Source: Tremella fuciformis
Taxonomy: Eukaryota > Basidiomycota > Tremellomycetes > Tremellales > Tremellaceae
Direction of reading: 5' to 3'
DNA: 64,000 bases
Assembly (NCBI GenBank): GCA_032768795.1
Contig: CP136491.1
Location: forward strand, 2,978,501-3,042,500
Positions 23,086 through 34,097 of the stretch are shown here, in pieces; position 1 is the first letter of the stretch, and every line of letters starts with the position of its first letter. The position numbers and the translations under genes are program-made. The notes below the pieces were generated by a model, which did not search any database, had not been told where the DNA came from, and was given only the letters and a program-made list of their open reading frames with translations.

Positions 23086-26000
23086 TCATTGCCGTTTGGC
23101 CGATGGCGGTGCTGGTATCGCAGGGGTTTCGAGATCCTCGCTCTCAGTCTTTGAGGTCACGTCACCCTCAAAGGCCTCGCCTATGCTGCCGGAGTCGCTG
23201 AAATCATCGACACCTTGCTCCACCAAGAGCTCCTGGTCGAGCACCTCTCCAGCTCCGTCTGCATCGCCGTCTTTCACCTTGCTCTCGAGCTTTTTAGCCG
23301 CCTCTTCGGCTCGATCCTTGCGTTTCTGATGTCGAATCTTTCTGGCGCTCTTCCGTTCGGCCGTACACTTGACCAGTAGATCCCAAGTAGCAATGATCCG
23401 ATCGCGGTCGCCCGCCTCGACCGACTCTGCCTCGTACTCCGAGAGCTTCTCTCGAGAAGGCCGAAGGGCATGACGAGGCTGACCGGCCATGAACTGTCGG
23501 AAATTCTGCCATCCGCCATGAAGAGGGAGAGCCATTGCACCCATGATGCCAGCGGCTGGTCGAGCATTGACGTTGACCCCTGTCCATTAGCCACTGAAAG
23601 CGCCGTGGAACAGGTGGCCCACAGCTCCTACCCATGCCCTTGAGTGCCCCCATGAAACCCTCCTTCTTGCCTCCTTGAATCGGCTCGGTCACCAAACCTG
23701 TGATACCGTCCCACCAGCCGTAAGCAACGCCCTTTGCGCCCTCTTTGACCCCAGACGTGAAACCAGTCACGGGCCCTCTTTCGCGTCTTTCTGAGCCAAG
23801 CAGCTTCGGGACTGCGTCGAACCCCTCGTGCAAGCCACCAAAAGCGTCGACGATATCTGCGAAATCAGTTGAGGTTTGGAACATCTGTGACGCCTGTGCC
23901 ACTCACTCTGCGGGATAGCCGACGCCAGAGTCGTCGCTCCTCGAGGCTGACATGTCAGCTCTGCTCAGTGTGAACATTCAGCCTTACCGTGTCCCAGGCC
24001 AGCTGCTGGAACGCCTTGTACATATTCATGGAGAATGGGAACGGTGTCGGCGTCAGACCAGCAGTCAACCGCCTGGAGCGGCTGAAATATTCGCGAGTGC
24101 GCAGCAGCCCTAGGTCCTTGTATTCCAACTTGCCCTCCTTGACTAAGACACCAGCTACCGCAGCCGAAAGCTTGAGACAATATTTGCTAGATCGCCAGCA
24201 GGCTACACGGTCTGGATCTACATCGCATCTGCGGATCAGCGTTTTCGATCGAACGGGTTAATACCGGACTGACAGCATGTTGTGCACTGGAAGGCGCCTG
24301 TGAAAAGACGCGACCCCTTTAGCCTCGCCGTCCTCTGACCGGATCTGCTCTCCCATCTTCCTGGCCGCGGTTTTGGCTTCGGGAGAAACGGCAAACTTGA
24401 TGGCATCCGCCAAATTGTCGACGGTGAGCTTCTTTTGTGGGATGGGCTCCGGTCCCCCACCCGCTCGATGTATCATTTCGCCCCAAAACCTTCCGATCAG
24501 CAGTCTGCCACCCGTTACACGTCCTGCGACCGACTTTTGATCACCAAAGAAGGGAACGACGATCGTGGGAAGACCATTGCGAAGACCAATCGCTGTGGTC
24601 CCTGCTCCACCATGATGGCATACGGCTGCAACTCTGCCGTCTGCAAACAGCCAATCGTGAGGTACGGCGCCTAATATCAGCACGATGCATTCGCAAGAGG
24701 TAAAAAAGAGTTACCTTTCAGGATGAAGACCTCAGGAGGCACATCGACCCCTCCGAGCCCTCCCCAGCCTGCGCTGACGAGCGCACGGACGCCAGCCTTC
24801 TGGACCGCTGCCATGATAGTCTCTGAACGGTGAGATATCGTCTTGTACACAGGAGGGGAACGTACCTGTCATAGCCTTCGCGTCTTCGACGACTACAGAG
24901 CCGAAACTGACCAGTCAGCATGGAACAAGGGGGAGTCTTGGCCACGTACCCAATATAGATTGGTGGCTCGCCCTCCTTCAGGAACCCGGCGAGTTCTTCA
25001 TCTGGCTCAAAGCCGGAGCTGCCTTCCAGAAAGTAGAATCCACTGATGTCTACATATGTCAGCTTCTGCCTCGTAGACCTTTGGATTCGACCATACCGAT
25101 GTTCCGAGCCCAGTCTTTCGGCTTGGGGATGAGGCCTTCGCTCCAGCAATATGTCCACGGGACACCCGAATTCGACAATAGGGTGGATCCCGTCGTCATG
25201 TTGAGGGGCTCCAGACCCAAGCGAGTGGTCCTGAATGCATTGATGATATCGCCCAAGCCCTGCCAAGTTCTGCACCTCAGCTATGATCAAAGTCGACCTG
25301 GCTCACAAGAGGTCCGCTGCCCGGTAGCTCAGGTAGTTTGCGGCCGACGCCTCGGTGTTGGATTGTTTGATGTTAACGAGAGGGTGCTTGAAGTACTTTG
25401 TCGTAGTCCATGGCATAGCTAAAGGTCAGCTGAGCCCTTGCTACAGCCGTGCACGGACTGAACGACATCATCAGCGGCACTCCCAGGGCCTCTGCGATGT
25501 GTATGTGGGCAAAAGCAGGCGGATTACTGATGATGGCATCCACGGCGAAAGCCTTGCCAGATACAGGATCGGGGTGGAAGGTCGACTCCCAGAAGCCATC
25601 AAGCATGACGGCCGTCATGCGTCGTTTCTCCCCAACATCACCATTTTTGAGGGTTTCCATGGCTGGCAACAGTCCGGGATCTGGGATCAGACCAGAAGCT
25701 ACGCATGATGACAGGGGCTCACTTCGAACCATGTAGGACATCAAGGATTTGGGGTCACCACCGGTGTCGAAGAACTCCAAGCGCCCTTCTAGCTCGACTC
25801 CAAGCTTTCCCTTCTTCCCCTTGAGCTTCTTGTTCTCACCCAAGACAAAGTCTCGAAAGTCCGGATGTGTCGCTATGCGCACGCGATGCGAGTGAAGCTC
25901 GATCAGCTTCAGCGCGAGGGAGAGGTACGGCTGCACGTCGCCTACTGATAAGTGTATGCCGGGGAGACTCGGACCGACTCGCCTCGGGATCCGACAATGA

Positions 26001-26574
26001 AGATGACAATGTTCAATGGCGGACAGTCGAGTGTTTGCAACGGCTCAACTACCGAAGAGGATGTCGACGTGACGTCCCTGGGGAGTTTGCCCAATGCCTT
26101 GCTGAGATTGACCCAGACATTGATGGTACCATCTTCGTCGAGTTCCGCGCGAGAAGCGAGGTCGGGTCTGCCCTCTGCGTCCGTGATCTCATCTGATGAC
26201 TCAGGCCTCAAAACGTCTCGCATAAGGAAACACATACTAAGCTCTGGACCTATCTCGACTTTACCCAAGACTGCCTTCCTGAACTTGGCCCATTTCTGTC
26301 TGTCCTTCGTCGCCTTCGCCACTTCAGCCGGGCTGGGCTTTCCCCCTGTAGGAGCGGATTGGTTGCCATCTGCTGCACTTGGCGCTGCAACCGCCGCCGG
26401 CTCCTCTGGGCTGGCAGTGACAAAGTCGTGCTCGAGATAGCTTCCCCTGCGCCGCGGAACGGGCTGGACTGCGTCTTTCACTCTGTCCGCCAGCTGCTGA
26501 GCCTCGCCTGACGACAGCTCGGCGTCGGGCCGTTGTTCGTCACTGGACGTCGCTGGCACCTTTGAGTCTGGCAT
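23086..26574 (-). CDS. Sterol 3-beta-glucosyltransferase (GT1, UGT80-like)
   Basis: Transfers glucose from UDP-glucose to the sterol 3-hydroxyl, probably at membranes. A disordered N-terminus of about 190 residues precedes the sterol-type GT1 fold: IVGSRGDVQPYLSLALKLIE, HRVRIATHPDFRDFV, MVRNPGLLPAMETL, NPPAFAHIHIAEALGVP, then FTMPWTTTKYFKHP. The UDP-binding end reads PHDWLFADGRVAAVCHHGG, AGTTAIGLRNGLPTIVVPFF and GDQKFWG. A C-terminal extension (AYGWWDGITGLVTEPIQGGK, then a Lys/Glu coiled stretch) is typical of fungal members. No GRAM/PH module is present, unlike Atg26. At least eight exons are needed; introns of 40-42 nt lie at 25942-25982 (GC donor), 25681-25722 and 25419-25458. The gene diverges from PAM16 over 286 bp. 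Confidence 0.93.
25942..25982 (-). other. GC-AG intron in the sterol glucosyltransferase gene
   Basis: The exon ends CCCGAG, the intron starts GCGAGT and ends CAGTAG, and the next exon begins GCGACG. The join gives GSRG-DVQPYL, one of the most conserved segments of this family. The nearest usable GT donor would delete DVQ. Confidence 0.82.
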
Positions 26575-26860
26575 CGCCAGGCCTACTCGATGTGCGCGCG
26601 AAACATGAAAAGGTGTGCGCTCAGGTCATCTCTTGGCCTCTTGTTCAGCCGACAATTGGCCACCCAGAGTTGGGAACATGCCTCGTTGCAATGACGACGA
26701 TGACAGCATAGCGCGTTTCAGCGATACTTCGGATCCGACGGGTTTGGGAATTTGATCCCGCTTCTCTCGGCGAGCAAAAGTCGTCTCCTTGCCGTCGAGA
26801 CCGCAAAGTTCACCATTCACTGTTGCTCAACCCGCCAATTGCCCCAGAGGACCCGCCGCG
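26575..26860. promoter_or_regulatory. Divergent promoter, sterol glucosyltransferase / PAM16
   Basis: 286 bp between two start codons pointing away from each other. It must contain both promoters and both 5' leaders. No specific element is assigned. Confidence 0.6.
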
Positions 26861-27560
26861 ATGGTAAGGCCGTACACGAATAACTCCAAACGAGTGGCTG
26901 ACCCCAGTCTGCCCCCCGAGTCATAGCAGAGATGGTCGTTACCGGCATACGGATACTGGGCAAGGCGACCGCCGCCGCCGGCCAGCAGGCAGTGAGGAGT
27001 GAGTCCGGACTCGAGACAGCTCGAAGGTACAGGCTGAGCTGCTGTAGACTTCAAGCATAAGCCTGAAGGCGCACCCTCCGCCGGCCCGGTCGGCACTGGC
27101 TCGTCATCGAAGTCGGCATTGTCAACTCAGATGCAGATGAGCCTGGAAGAGGCGCATCTGATCTTGAATTCCAAGCCGCAAGATGCGATGGAGAGCATCA
27201 TAAAAGTAAGTCCAATGCGCGATCAGAATCATGGAAGTCGAATTTGGATGACCATGCTGATCTTGTCAGAATTACGAACGTATATTTGCCGCGAATGGTC
27301 CTCCACCAGAACCAGCACCGTCGACGTCGGCATCAGGCTCAGCACAGGCGGCGGCTCGGAGACCGAAGGGCCCGACACATTCGCATTACCTTCAGTCGAA
27401 GGTCTACCGAGCTCTGGAGCGAATAAAAGCAGAAAGAGGGGAAGAGGGTGGATCTCCCGGGGCAGGATTGGAGGGGACGGCGACTGCTGGACAAGCGGCA
27501 AATCCTGCGGCTACGACTGCGGCACCGGGGGCTACCGGCGCACCACCGCCAGGCAGTTGA
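26861..27560 (+). CDS. PAM16: TIM16/PAM16, mitochondrial import motor J-like subunit
   Basis: Subunit of the presequence translocase-associated motor at the matrix side of the inner membrane; it holds and regulates the J-protein Pam18. Exons 26861-26863, 26908-26998, 27048-27205 and 27270-27560 join in phase. They give M-SAPRVIAEMVVTGIRIL, then FKHKPEG, the degenerate J domain MSLEEAHLILNSKPQDAMES, NYERIFAANGPPPEP and THSHYLQSKVYRALERIKAE, then an Ala/Gly/Pro-rich tail. SHY replaces the HPD of true J proteins, as expected for this family. Exon 1 codes only the initiating Met, and the 44-nt intron follows directly. Skipping that intron gives an in-frame stop before the conserved part. Confidence 0.95.
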
Positions 27561-27838
27561 GCGGTGCTATGTCGAGTAATAGGGTGTATCACTGGCATTA
27601 TCATATATTTGCATCACTTCTCGCCACAACATTCGGTTACCAGGTTTGACGCTTGCGGCCATGCGGTGAGGTTACACTCGAGCGCGAAGCAGAGAAAGGC
27701 TGTAGTGATGGACTCCTCAGCTCACATGCATATACAACACGTCTCATAGTTTGCCAAAAAGGATAGATGAGACGATACGATGATACAATAGAAACCAGCG
27801 TCAAAAGCGTTAAACGTGCAAGCAGCGTCGGACTCGTT

Positions 27839-29473
27839 CTATTTCGCAGCGGGAGGAGCAGCAGCCGCGGCATTACTTTGAGCTGCGGCTGCACGTCCTC
27901 TTGCGGCTCTGGGCGCCATCATGCGAAGCCTCTTCCGATCGTCAGGTGCGACGTGCACAGGCGGCTCTGGATGCACGTCGAAACCGTCCAGGGTGAGGTC
28001 GTAGTTGATGCCTGAGGGCTCAGCCTTTGAAAAACTGGGCGGTCCAGGCGTTGCGTTGACCACTTACCTAGCCATGCAGCCACATCCTTGACCTCGACCT
28101 TCTTGCTTCTCCGATGCTTGGCGAGGCGCAAACCACCTCGAGCGATGTCCTCAATGAAACATTCACCAATCTCGCCAAGCAGCTATCGATGAGTTCGAGG
28201 TTTGAACAATGCGTGCCTTGCTCACCTCCACAATCCCCTCTTCAATTTCGAGGCCTGGTGCATCCTCATTTACAAAGTCTCGGACCTTGCGCTTTCTCCT
28301 CGATTCATCGGACTCGGGCGGAGGGACGTAGGGACGCGGCGCTGCGGGGGGAGCGGAACCAGCAGCCACTGCTGGAGCACCTGCTGCTGTCGTTCCAGTG
28401 GCCGTCCCTTGAGTTTTCTCTATTTCAGGTCAGCTCGATCGTCCAAGGGAAGAGACACGCACGAGCTTGCTGTGCAGCTAACGCGTTCGTGTACTTGTTG
28501 AGCTGTTGATGATAGTTCAGGGATAACTGATACCGTTGCTTCAAATTCGGCCGGTCGGGCTATCGGGATCAGCTGAGGGAGACGAATATCGCCTGTTACG
28601 GGACTCGCCTGGCTAAAAAGGGCTTCTCTACCCGCTGGGGTCGCTTTAAGTATACTCTGCAGCTCCGCCACGCTCAGAATCTCTTTGGGGGGGACTGGTC
28701 GAGGAAACGGTATCATTGCGCCGTTAGGCCCGGTGATCATCACTACCGAGTTGACGGGCGGCACAGCGTTACCATTTGACAGGGCTCCTGACGAAGCAGG
28801 TTTCGGTCCAGGCGTCGAGGAACCGGAGCTTGGTGCGGCGCCAGAAGTAGGCCCGGCTGGTCTTTGGGGCCGCACAGCCGTCGCGTTCGCCCCTGCCGCC
28901 GTCTGCACGGGCTGGCCGCCGGTGGGCATCTTCGCAGCCGAAGCCTGATTGGGCGAGGCGCTCTTCTTCAGCCTTCCTTCCTGCGTTCCGAGCTTGATGG
29001 CTTCTTCCAGCTTTGCCCTGCTGAGCAGTGGCGGCCCGCCGTTGAGGGGAAGCGTGGGATTGAGTCGATCGGGAATGGTCTCCAGCAGCGGATTCGGCCT
29101 CGACTGGACAACACACCAGGACGAGATGGCGCTCGCTTGGTTCGCGATCAGAGCGCGTATCTGGGCATCAATACGGGTCGGCTCGGTGGCAACGAGTGGG
29201 ACGCGGGGAGTACGAGCAGGGCCAAGAGCAGGCCGAGTATGAGGTTGCGGCATGGAGAATTGTATCTTCTTTACGTACCTGGGCCAATGAGTTGGCGGCA
29301 AGCTTGCCTTCTCGCTCCATCACAAAGAAGCTTGGTATATTCCTAAAGACTCCCTCAAGCTGGGCGGATGCCGACCGCGGCGCCGCGTTCGCCGACGGCG
29401 TGGTCGTTCCGCTGGCACTTCCCGCAGCTGCACCATTGCCGCCGGGCGCGGGCGATGAGGCTGCCGACGACAT
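27839..29473 (-). CDS. TAF12: TAF12, TFIID/SAGA histone-fold subunit
   Basis: General transcription subunit shared by TFIID and SAGA. The N-terminal half is Ala/Ser/Pro/Gly-rich with short helical segments (IRALIANQAS, SVAELQSILKATPAGREAL). A coiled segment RYQLSLNYHQQLNKYTNAL follows, reached only if the 41-nt intron after SQASP is removed. The histone fold is near the C-terminus: RKVRDFVNEDAPGLEIEEGI, then LLGEIGECFIEDIARGGLRL, AKHRRSKKVEVKDVAAWLG and NYDLTLDGF. The join VE-LLGE removes an intron near 28186-28228 and WLG-INYD another near 28015-28065. The start MSSAASSPAPGG at 29473 faces the TAD1 start only 179 bp away. Confidence 0.93.
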
Positions 29474-29652
29474 GACGGTCGATAGTCGAAAGCAAGAGAA
29501 GACGCTGTCGTTTTGTAGCTGATGGACAGCAACGAGGCCACTCGCTCGCGGCTCGGAGCCGGCGCACACAACTACTCGATTTACTTCCGTCTAAGACACG
29601 GGGGGTTTCACCTGAATGATTGGCAGGTGTGGTTGATGCATAGCATCATGAC

Positions 29653-31296
29653 ATGGCGAGCGATGGCGCGCGAACCGATCCCTCGCAGCAGTCAGAGCTG
29701 GCAGATCGAGTCGTCAGGACCACCTTCGAGGCGTACCAAAAGCTGCCGAAGCACGGCAAACCCATAATCCGGGCAAACGGGGTTCCAGAATGGACAATCC
29801 TCGCCAGTATATCCGTGGTCATCCACAGCGAGCCGGATCCGAATAGCGACGATGATGAACGCGTCCCTGTACGAGCCCTCGGCAGCGCTCACACTCCTCA
29901 CGGCTCAGTCCAAATTCTTCCTGTGGGTCTTGGGACTGGAGTCAAGGTCTTGCCGTTCGTCAAGCTGCCACCTGCGGGAGATACAGTTCATGACTGTCAC
30001 GCAGAGGTCCTCGCCCGACGAGGACTCTGCCGGTGGCTTCTTCAGCAAGCTATCTTGATAGCCGAAGGACAGACACATGCGGGTGTGCTGCACCGGGATC
30101 CAGCAACGCAGAGGTTCTCTCTTCGCCCTGGTGTACAGCTCTGGCTGTACGTCTCGGCTTTACCGGTGAGGAGGCTTGCCTCGCGTAGAAATCTTCTCAT
30201 GACAGTGCGGTGATGCCTCTACGCTCCATACAGCTGCCTTTCAGCCGACCGAAATGGCTGCGCTCAAATCGCTGAACGAGTCCTCTCTTCGTGATGATCC
30301 GGCACCAGCAACCAGTCGAGGCCGGAACGGCTATTCATCATTCGGAGCGCTGCGCACCAAACCCGGTAGGACAGACTCCCCGCCTACAATCAGCATGTCG
30401 TGCTCCGACAAGATCGCAACATGGTCCGCGCTCGGTCTGCAGGGCGCCCTGCTCAGCGGATTGTTTGACCCTGTTTACCTCGACCACATCATCATTGGGG
30501 GTGCGCTCGAACCTCCGTCACAAATGCCGAACGGCCAGCAAGTTGACCGTACCGATTGGCAAGAAGCCATTCATCGCGAGGCTGCGCGAGCATGCTTCGG
30601 GCGCCTGGCAACTCTCGATGGTGCGTCACGATCTTCGTTAGGATACTCTACTGATTGCACAGGCCGACTGCCCCCGCCGTTTCGCCTCCATCGGCCTGTC
30701 ATTCATCTGACACCAATCGAGTTTTCATTCAGCAAGCCATCGATGATTCGCCGCGGCGATGAAGGGCCTGAAGCGATCGAGCCCGTCACGAGCCCCAAGT
30801 GCCTTCTCAGTGTCCGCGACATGGTGCCGGAAATTCTGTTTAATGGCGCTCGACAGGGTGTCTTGTGGAAGCCGCCTGGTCTGGTTGCCATGGTCGAGAA
30901 GGCGAGATCGGCAGTGTGCAAGCTGGAGATGATGCGTTCTTTCTTGGAGCTTCGTGATGCGGTGCAAGCACCGTCCAGAGCCAAGGCAAGGTGAGATGTG
31001 ATCAATCTGGAGTGCTCTAGGGCTAAGATGCCAGCATCGGGCACGAGACGTCGTACACCTTGAAGCATCATACGAAAGGCGGCAGCTCATATCAAGCGGC
31101 CAAAAGACTGCTTCGAGGCGCGCCCGTATCCGGTGACGGGGTGGTGCAGGGAGCTTTCGAGCGATGCAGGGGTGTCATGGTGACAATTGCCTGCCCCTCG
31201 GGCGGTGAGGACACGGCTGAACCCCCTTTTGCGGGGTGGCTTGTGAGCGGACTGCCATTCGAGGGCTTTGACCGCGACGGCAAGGTGTACGCTTGA
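29653..31296 (+). CDS. TAD1: tRNA-specific adenosine deaminase 1
   Basis: Converts A37 to inosine in tRNA-Ala (family knowledge). The A-to-I editase domain shows the zinc-ligand His and proton-shuttle Glu in [20 protein letters not shown], the second zinc ligand in [20 protein letters not shown] and the third in [33 protein letters not shown] follows, and the C-terminus is [13 protein letters not shown]. Three introns are removed: LP-CGD near 30166-30209, LD-GRLPPPF near 30621-30662, and a 44-nt one near 30992-31035 that restores [20 protein letters not shown]. Without the last, the frame stops at 30994. The start at 29653 is the first Met in frame. Confidence 0.94.
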
Positions 31297-31619
31297 CGTC
31301 TGCCACGGACCCGTATCCCATATGCATGCATCTTGCGTCGGGTCTTTTGTGATTCGCCATGCATCTGCAAAAGCTCATCGAACCTGCCAGTCCGAAATTC
31401 GGCTGATGGGTGCCATTTTGCCACTTTGCTTGGTGGACTGGAACTCTGACGTCGTGTGCGCATCGAGTTGCCATCTCTCCTTTCTGTCTCTTGTCTCTTT
31501 CTCCAGTCTGCACATCGCCACAGACACAACTCGCATCAGACTGTCCAACAGCGACCTCTCCACCATCACAACTATTCTGGAATCAGCTTGACGCATTCCA
31601 GCGCACGAAACCTGTCAAC
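31297..31619. other. Intergenic TAD1 / MBF1
   Basis: Terminator of TAD1 and promoter of MBF1, transcribed in the same direction. The last 120 bases are pyrimidine-rich (TCTCTCC, CTGTCTCTTGTCTC), common before highly expressed fungal genes. Confidence 0.45.
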
Positions 31620-32446
31620 ATGGTGGGTCCCATCTCATGCCTTCCTCTCGCGCGCATTGGCGACCAGGACTGCCAGTGTCTCGTAGAGCCCGGCCCCAAG
31701 ATCCGCTCTCGGCGGCGGGCTAATCCCAAGTACGTACTCTGACGCGCAGTCTCACTTTGGCGAAGCTCCCACAATCAAAATCGGCCAAGCGCTGAACCGG
31801 TCCGGCGTCACCAAGGGTGTCGCTCTGAACAGTACGTCTGCCTCCAGCCGATGCATGGCGTCCGAGGAAAGTGCTCACTTGATAGATGCCCAGCGCTCGG
31901 GTGCCGCCATCGATACGAGCGTCAAGGGGAAGGGCCAGGGCAGAGGACGTGAGTCTCGCATCGCGCGTGCGCGGCAGCTGCGCTGGGCTGTTCGGCGCAG
32001 AGGTGTGATTTGTCGGTGGGTGTATCTGACGGCGCAGCTGAGGACCATTCTCGCATAGCCAGGCTTGCCGAGGATGACGCCCCCAAACCGCCAGCGACCG
32101 TGGGCATGGTGTAAGTAGCTTACCTCCGCCTCTGCTTCGGCCAGATGTTGGGCTGACCCGCGCAGCGTTGGCCGGGCTATGATCAATGGCCGTATGCGGA
32201 AGGTGAAGCCTGACGGCAAGCCCACGTCCCAGAAAGACCTTGCGGTGGCTCTGAACTGCAAAGTGCAGGACGTGAGCCCTTACATCCACTGATGAGGACG
32301 TGGCATTGATGGCAGATTGCGGACATCGAGTCGGGCAAGGCCAAACCAGATCAGGCTCTCCTGGGCAAGGCGGAGCGCTACCTCAACACGAAGCTGCGAG
32401 GAGCGGAAAGCGGGATCGGGAAGGATCTGCACCCGCCCAAGAAGTA
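31620..32446 (+). CDS. MBF1: Multiprotein-bridging factor 1
   Basis: Transcription coactivator linking activators to TBP; also associated with stalled ribosomes (family knowledge). Joined exons give APTIKIGQALNRSG, ALNNAQRSGAAIDTSVKGKG, then HSRIARLAEDDAPKPPATVG, and the helix-turn-helix VGRAMINGRMRKVKPDG, TSQKDLAVALNCK, IADIESGKAKPDQALLGKAE, ending LRGAESGIGKDLHPPKK. These match MBF1 end to end. Introns are short, one being the 59-nt gap between ALN and NAQ near 31830-31885. The first exon is uncertain. The ATG at 31620 may be spliced right after the codon, as in PAM16, or read on for 21 residues before a GTAGAG donor near 31683. Confidence 0.88.
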
Positions 32447-32528
32447 GGAACCCAGAGAGAGGCTCTGATGACAGTGCGTGAAATGTGCTACACATGCATG
32501 GTACTGTCAACTCTTGACCAGAACCTGC

Positions 32529-33841
32529 TTAATCCTCGTCCATCCTATCGTCCTCGGCGTATGCTCCCGCTCCTTTTGCACTTGGGGGCGGGACCGAGGG
32601 CATGACTGGTGACTCGATGTCACCTCTGCCTCCTGCTACACTCCGCCTGCCGCTCCTCGTTGTCAGGCTATGTGGTGTGCTGGGCCCATTCTTCCCTCCT
32701 GGAACTTTCGATGCACCCTCTGCCGACGATGCTGCCGACTCGGGAGGAGCCTCGGCAGCAGCGATGACAGGTTTTGGTTTGACGCTCGTTTTTGCATGTG
32801 TGTTGGGCGGCTTTTTGACGATGGCACCGGGGAACAGGGGGTTGGTCGAGGCCTGTAATGGCGGCAGATCCGCTTCTGCCAGGCCGACCGGGGCGTCAGA
32901 GTGCAGATCATGCTCGTCCATCGATTCTGGCAGTGTCAGCTAGCTCCTGACCAGGCAAAAGTGATGTGCTGACGCTTCTGTTTTCTCCGCTCGAGAGCCT
33001 CTGAGATAAGTATGGGCATCGGGACGACATCTAAGTGTCAGCTCGGGCAAACACGTCGATCAGCTGAGGAGGGGGCGGTCGGTAGGTCAGAGAGAAGATT
33101 GCGGATGTCTCGTCTTCCTCCTGGTGGAGCATCCGAGGGTTGAAGATACGTTTGGGTCATCTTGCGTGCGCAGGGCGGCGAGGAGGTGCTTGGCGAAACG
33201 CCGGACCCACCGCTGAGAAAGTCAAACTCTTCTGACCGAGCGACGACCGCCGCCATATCTTTGTAATTGACGATCCGCCGCTTGTCGAGCCTGGCCTTCG
33301 TGTACCCCTCCTCCATGAAATGCTTGATGAAGTACTCCTGACCCATAAGCAATGCGCCCCTTCGATGCCGTGCGGACGAGGAGCACTGACCGTCGCTACG
33401 GCGACCATGAACGTCGCTTCGCCCGTCATCATGTCGAGGTCCTTGTCGGCCTTGACGATCCGCTTGATGCGCGAGATGGGGAAGATGGTCGTCCCTGGCA
33501 TCTTCTCCGCCAAAGATTGACGCTGCTTGATGACCCGCTTCTTCTTCTCCTTGTCCTTTGGGGAGGGCGCTAATCGTCAGCCTGAGCGGCGTGAATGGTA
33601 AAGTCTCGGCCACGCGGGGTACAGCTGAAAGAGCAGCTCGATGGCGAGGCAGACCTGGCCGCGGGATGAAAAGGAGCGCAGAGTACGCACCGGCTTGTGC
33701 CTCCTGGGGCTCGCGTGCGGGCTCGCGGTCGTCTTCCTCGTCGTCCTCTAGATCTGGGTCTACCTCCATCGGTTGCAGAACAACCTCTGTCGGGATGGAC
33801 AAGGGCCTCATGTACGCGGGTTTTTCATATTCGACCTGCAT
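32529..33841 (-). CDS. Histone-fold protein, DPB3/POLE4-CHRAC15 type
   Basis: An acidic N-terminal segment (VDPDLEDDEEDDREPA) is followed, after an intron, by KDKEKKKRVIKQRQSLAEKM and the fold TTIFPISRIKRIVKADKDL, GEATFMVAVATEYFIKHFM, EEGYTKARLDKRRIVNYKDM, AAVVARSEEFDFLSDVVPMP. It fits the CBFD/NF-YB/HMF histone folds, nearest to Dpb3 (DNA polymerase epsilon small subunit) and CHRAC15. These pair with a Dpb4-type partner in replication or chromatin remodelling. A coiled ALERRKQKR stretch and a Ser/Pro/Ala-rich tail ending DDRMDED follow. At least four introns are inferred; VAT-EYF and FLS-DVV joins are clear. Choosing between Dpb3 and a remodeller subunit is not possible by eye. Confidence 0.85.
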
Positions 33842-34097
33842 GGCGAGGTCGGAGGGGTTCAGGCCAAGGACTGAGATGCAGGAGAGGACAGATTGACGAT
33901 ATGTATCAGAAGAGTGAGAGAAGATCCTGTCAAAACGCGACGCGTGAGGGTCCAGCTGGCAGCTGGCTCATCAGTGGCAAAGTGGCACTGGCGTTTCTCT
34001 CCAACCACGCAGAAAACATGTAAAATGTACGAATATGCTACAATGCGAATGCTACAGGACTACAACCAAACATAATGTCGCACCACCTTCAGTATGG

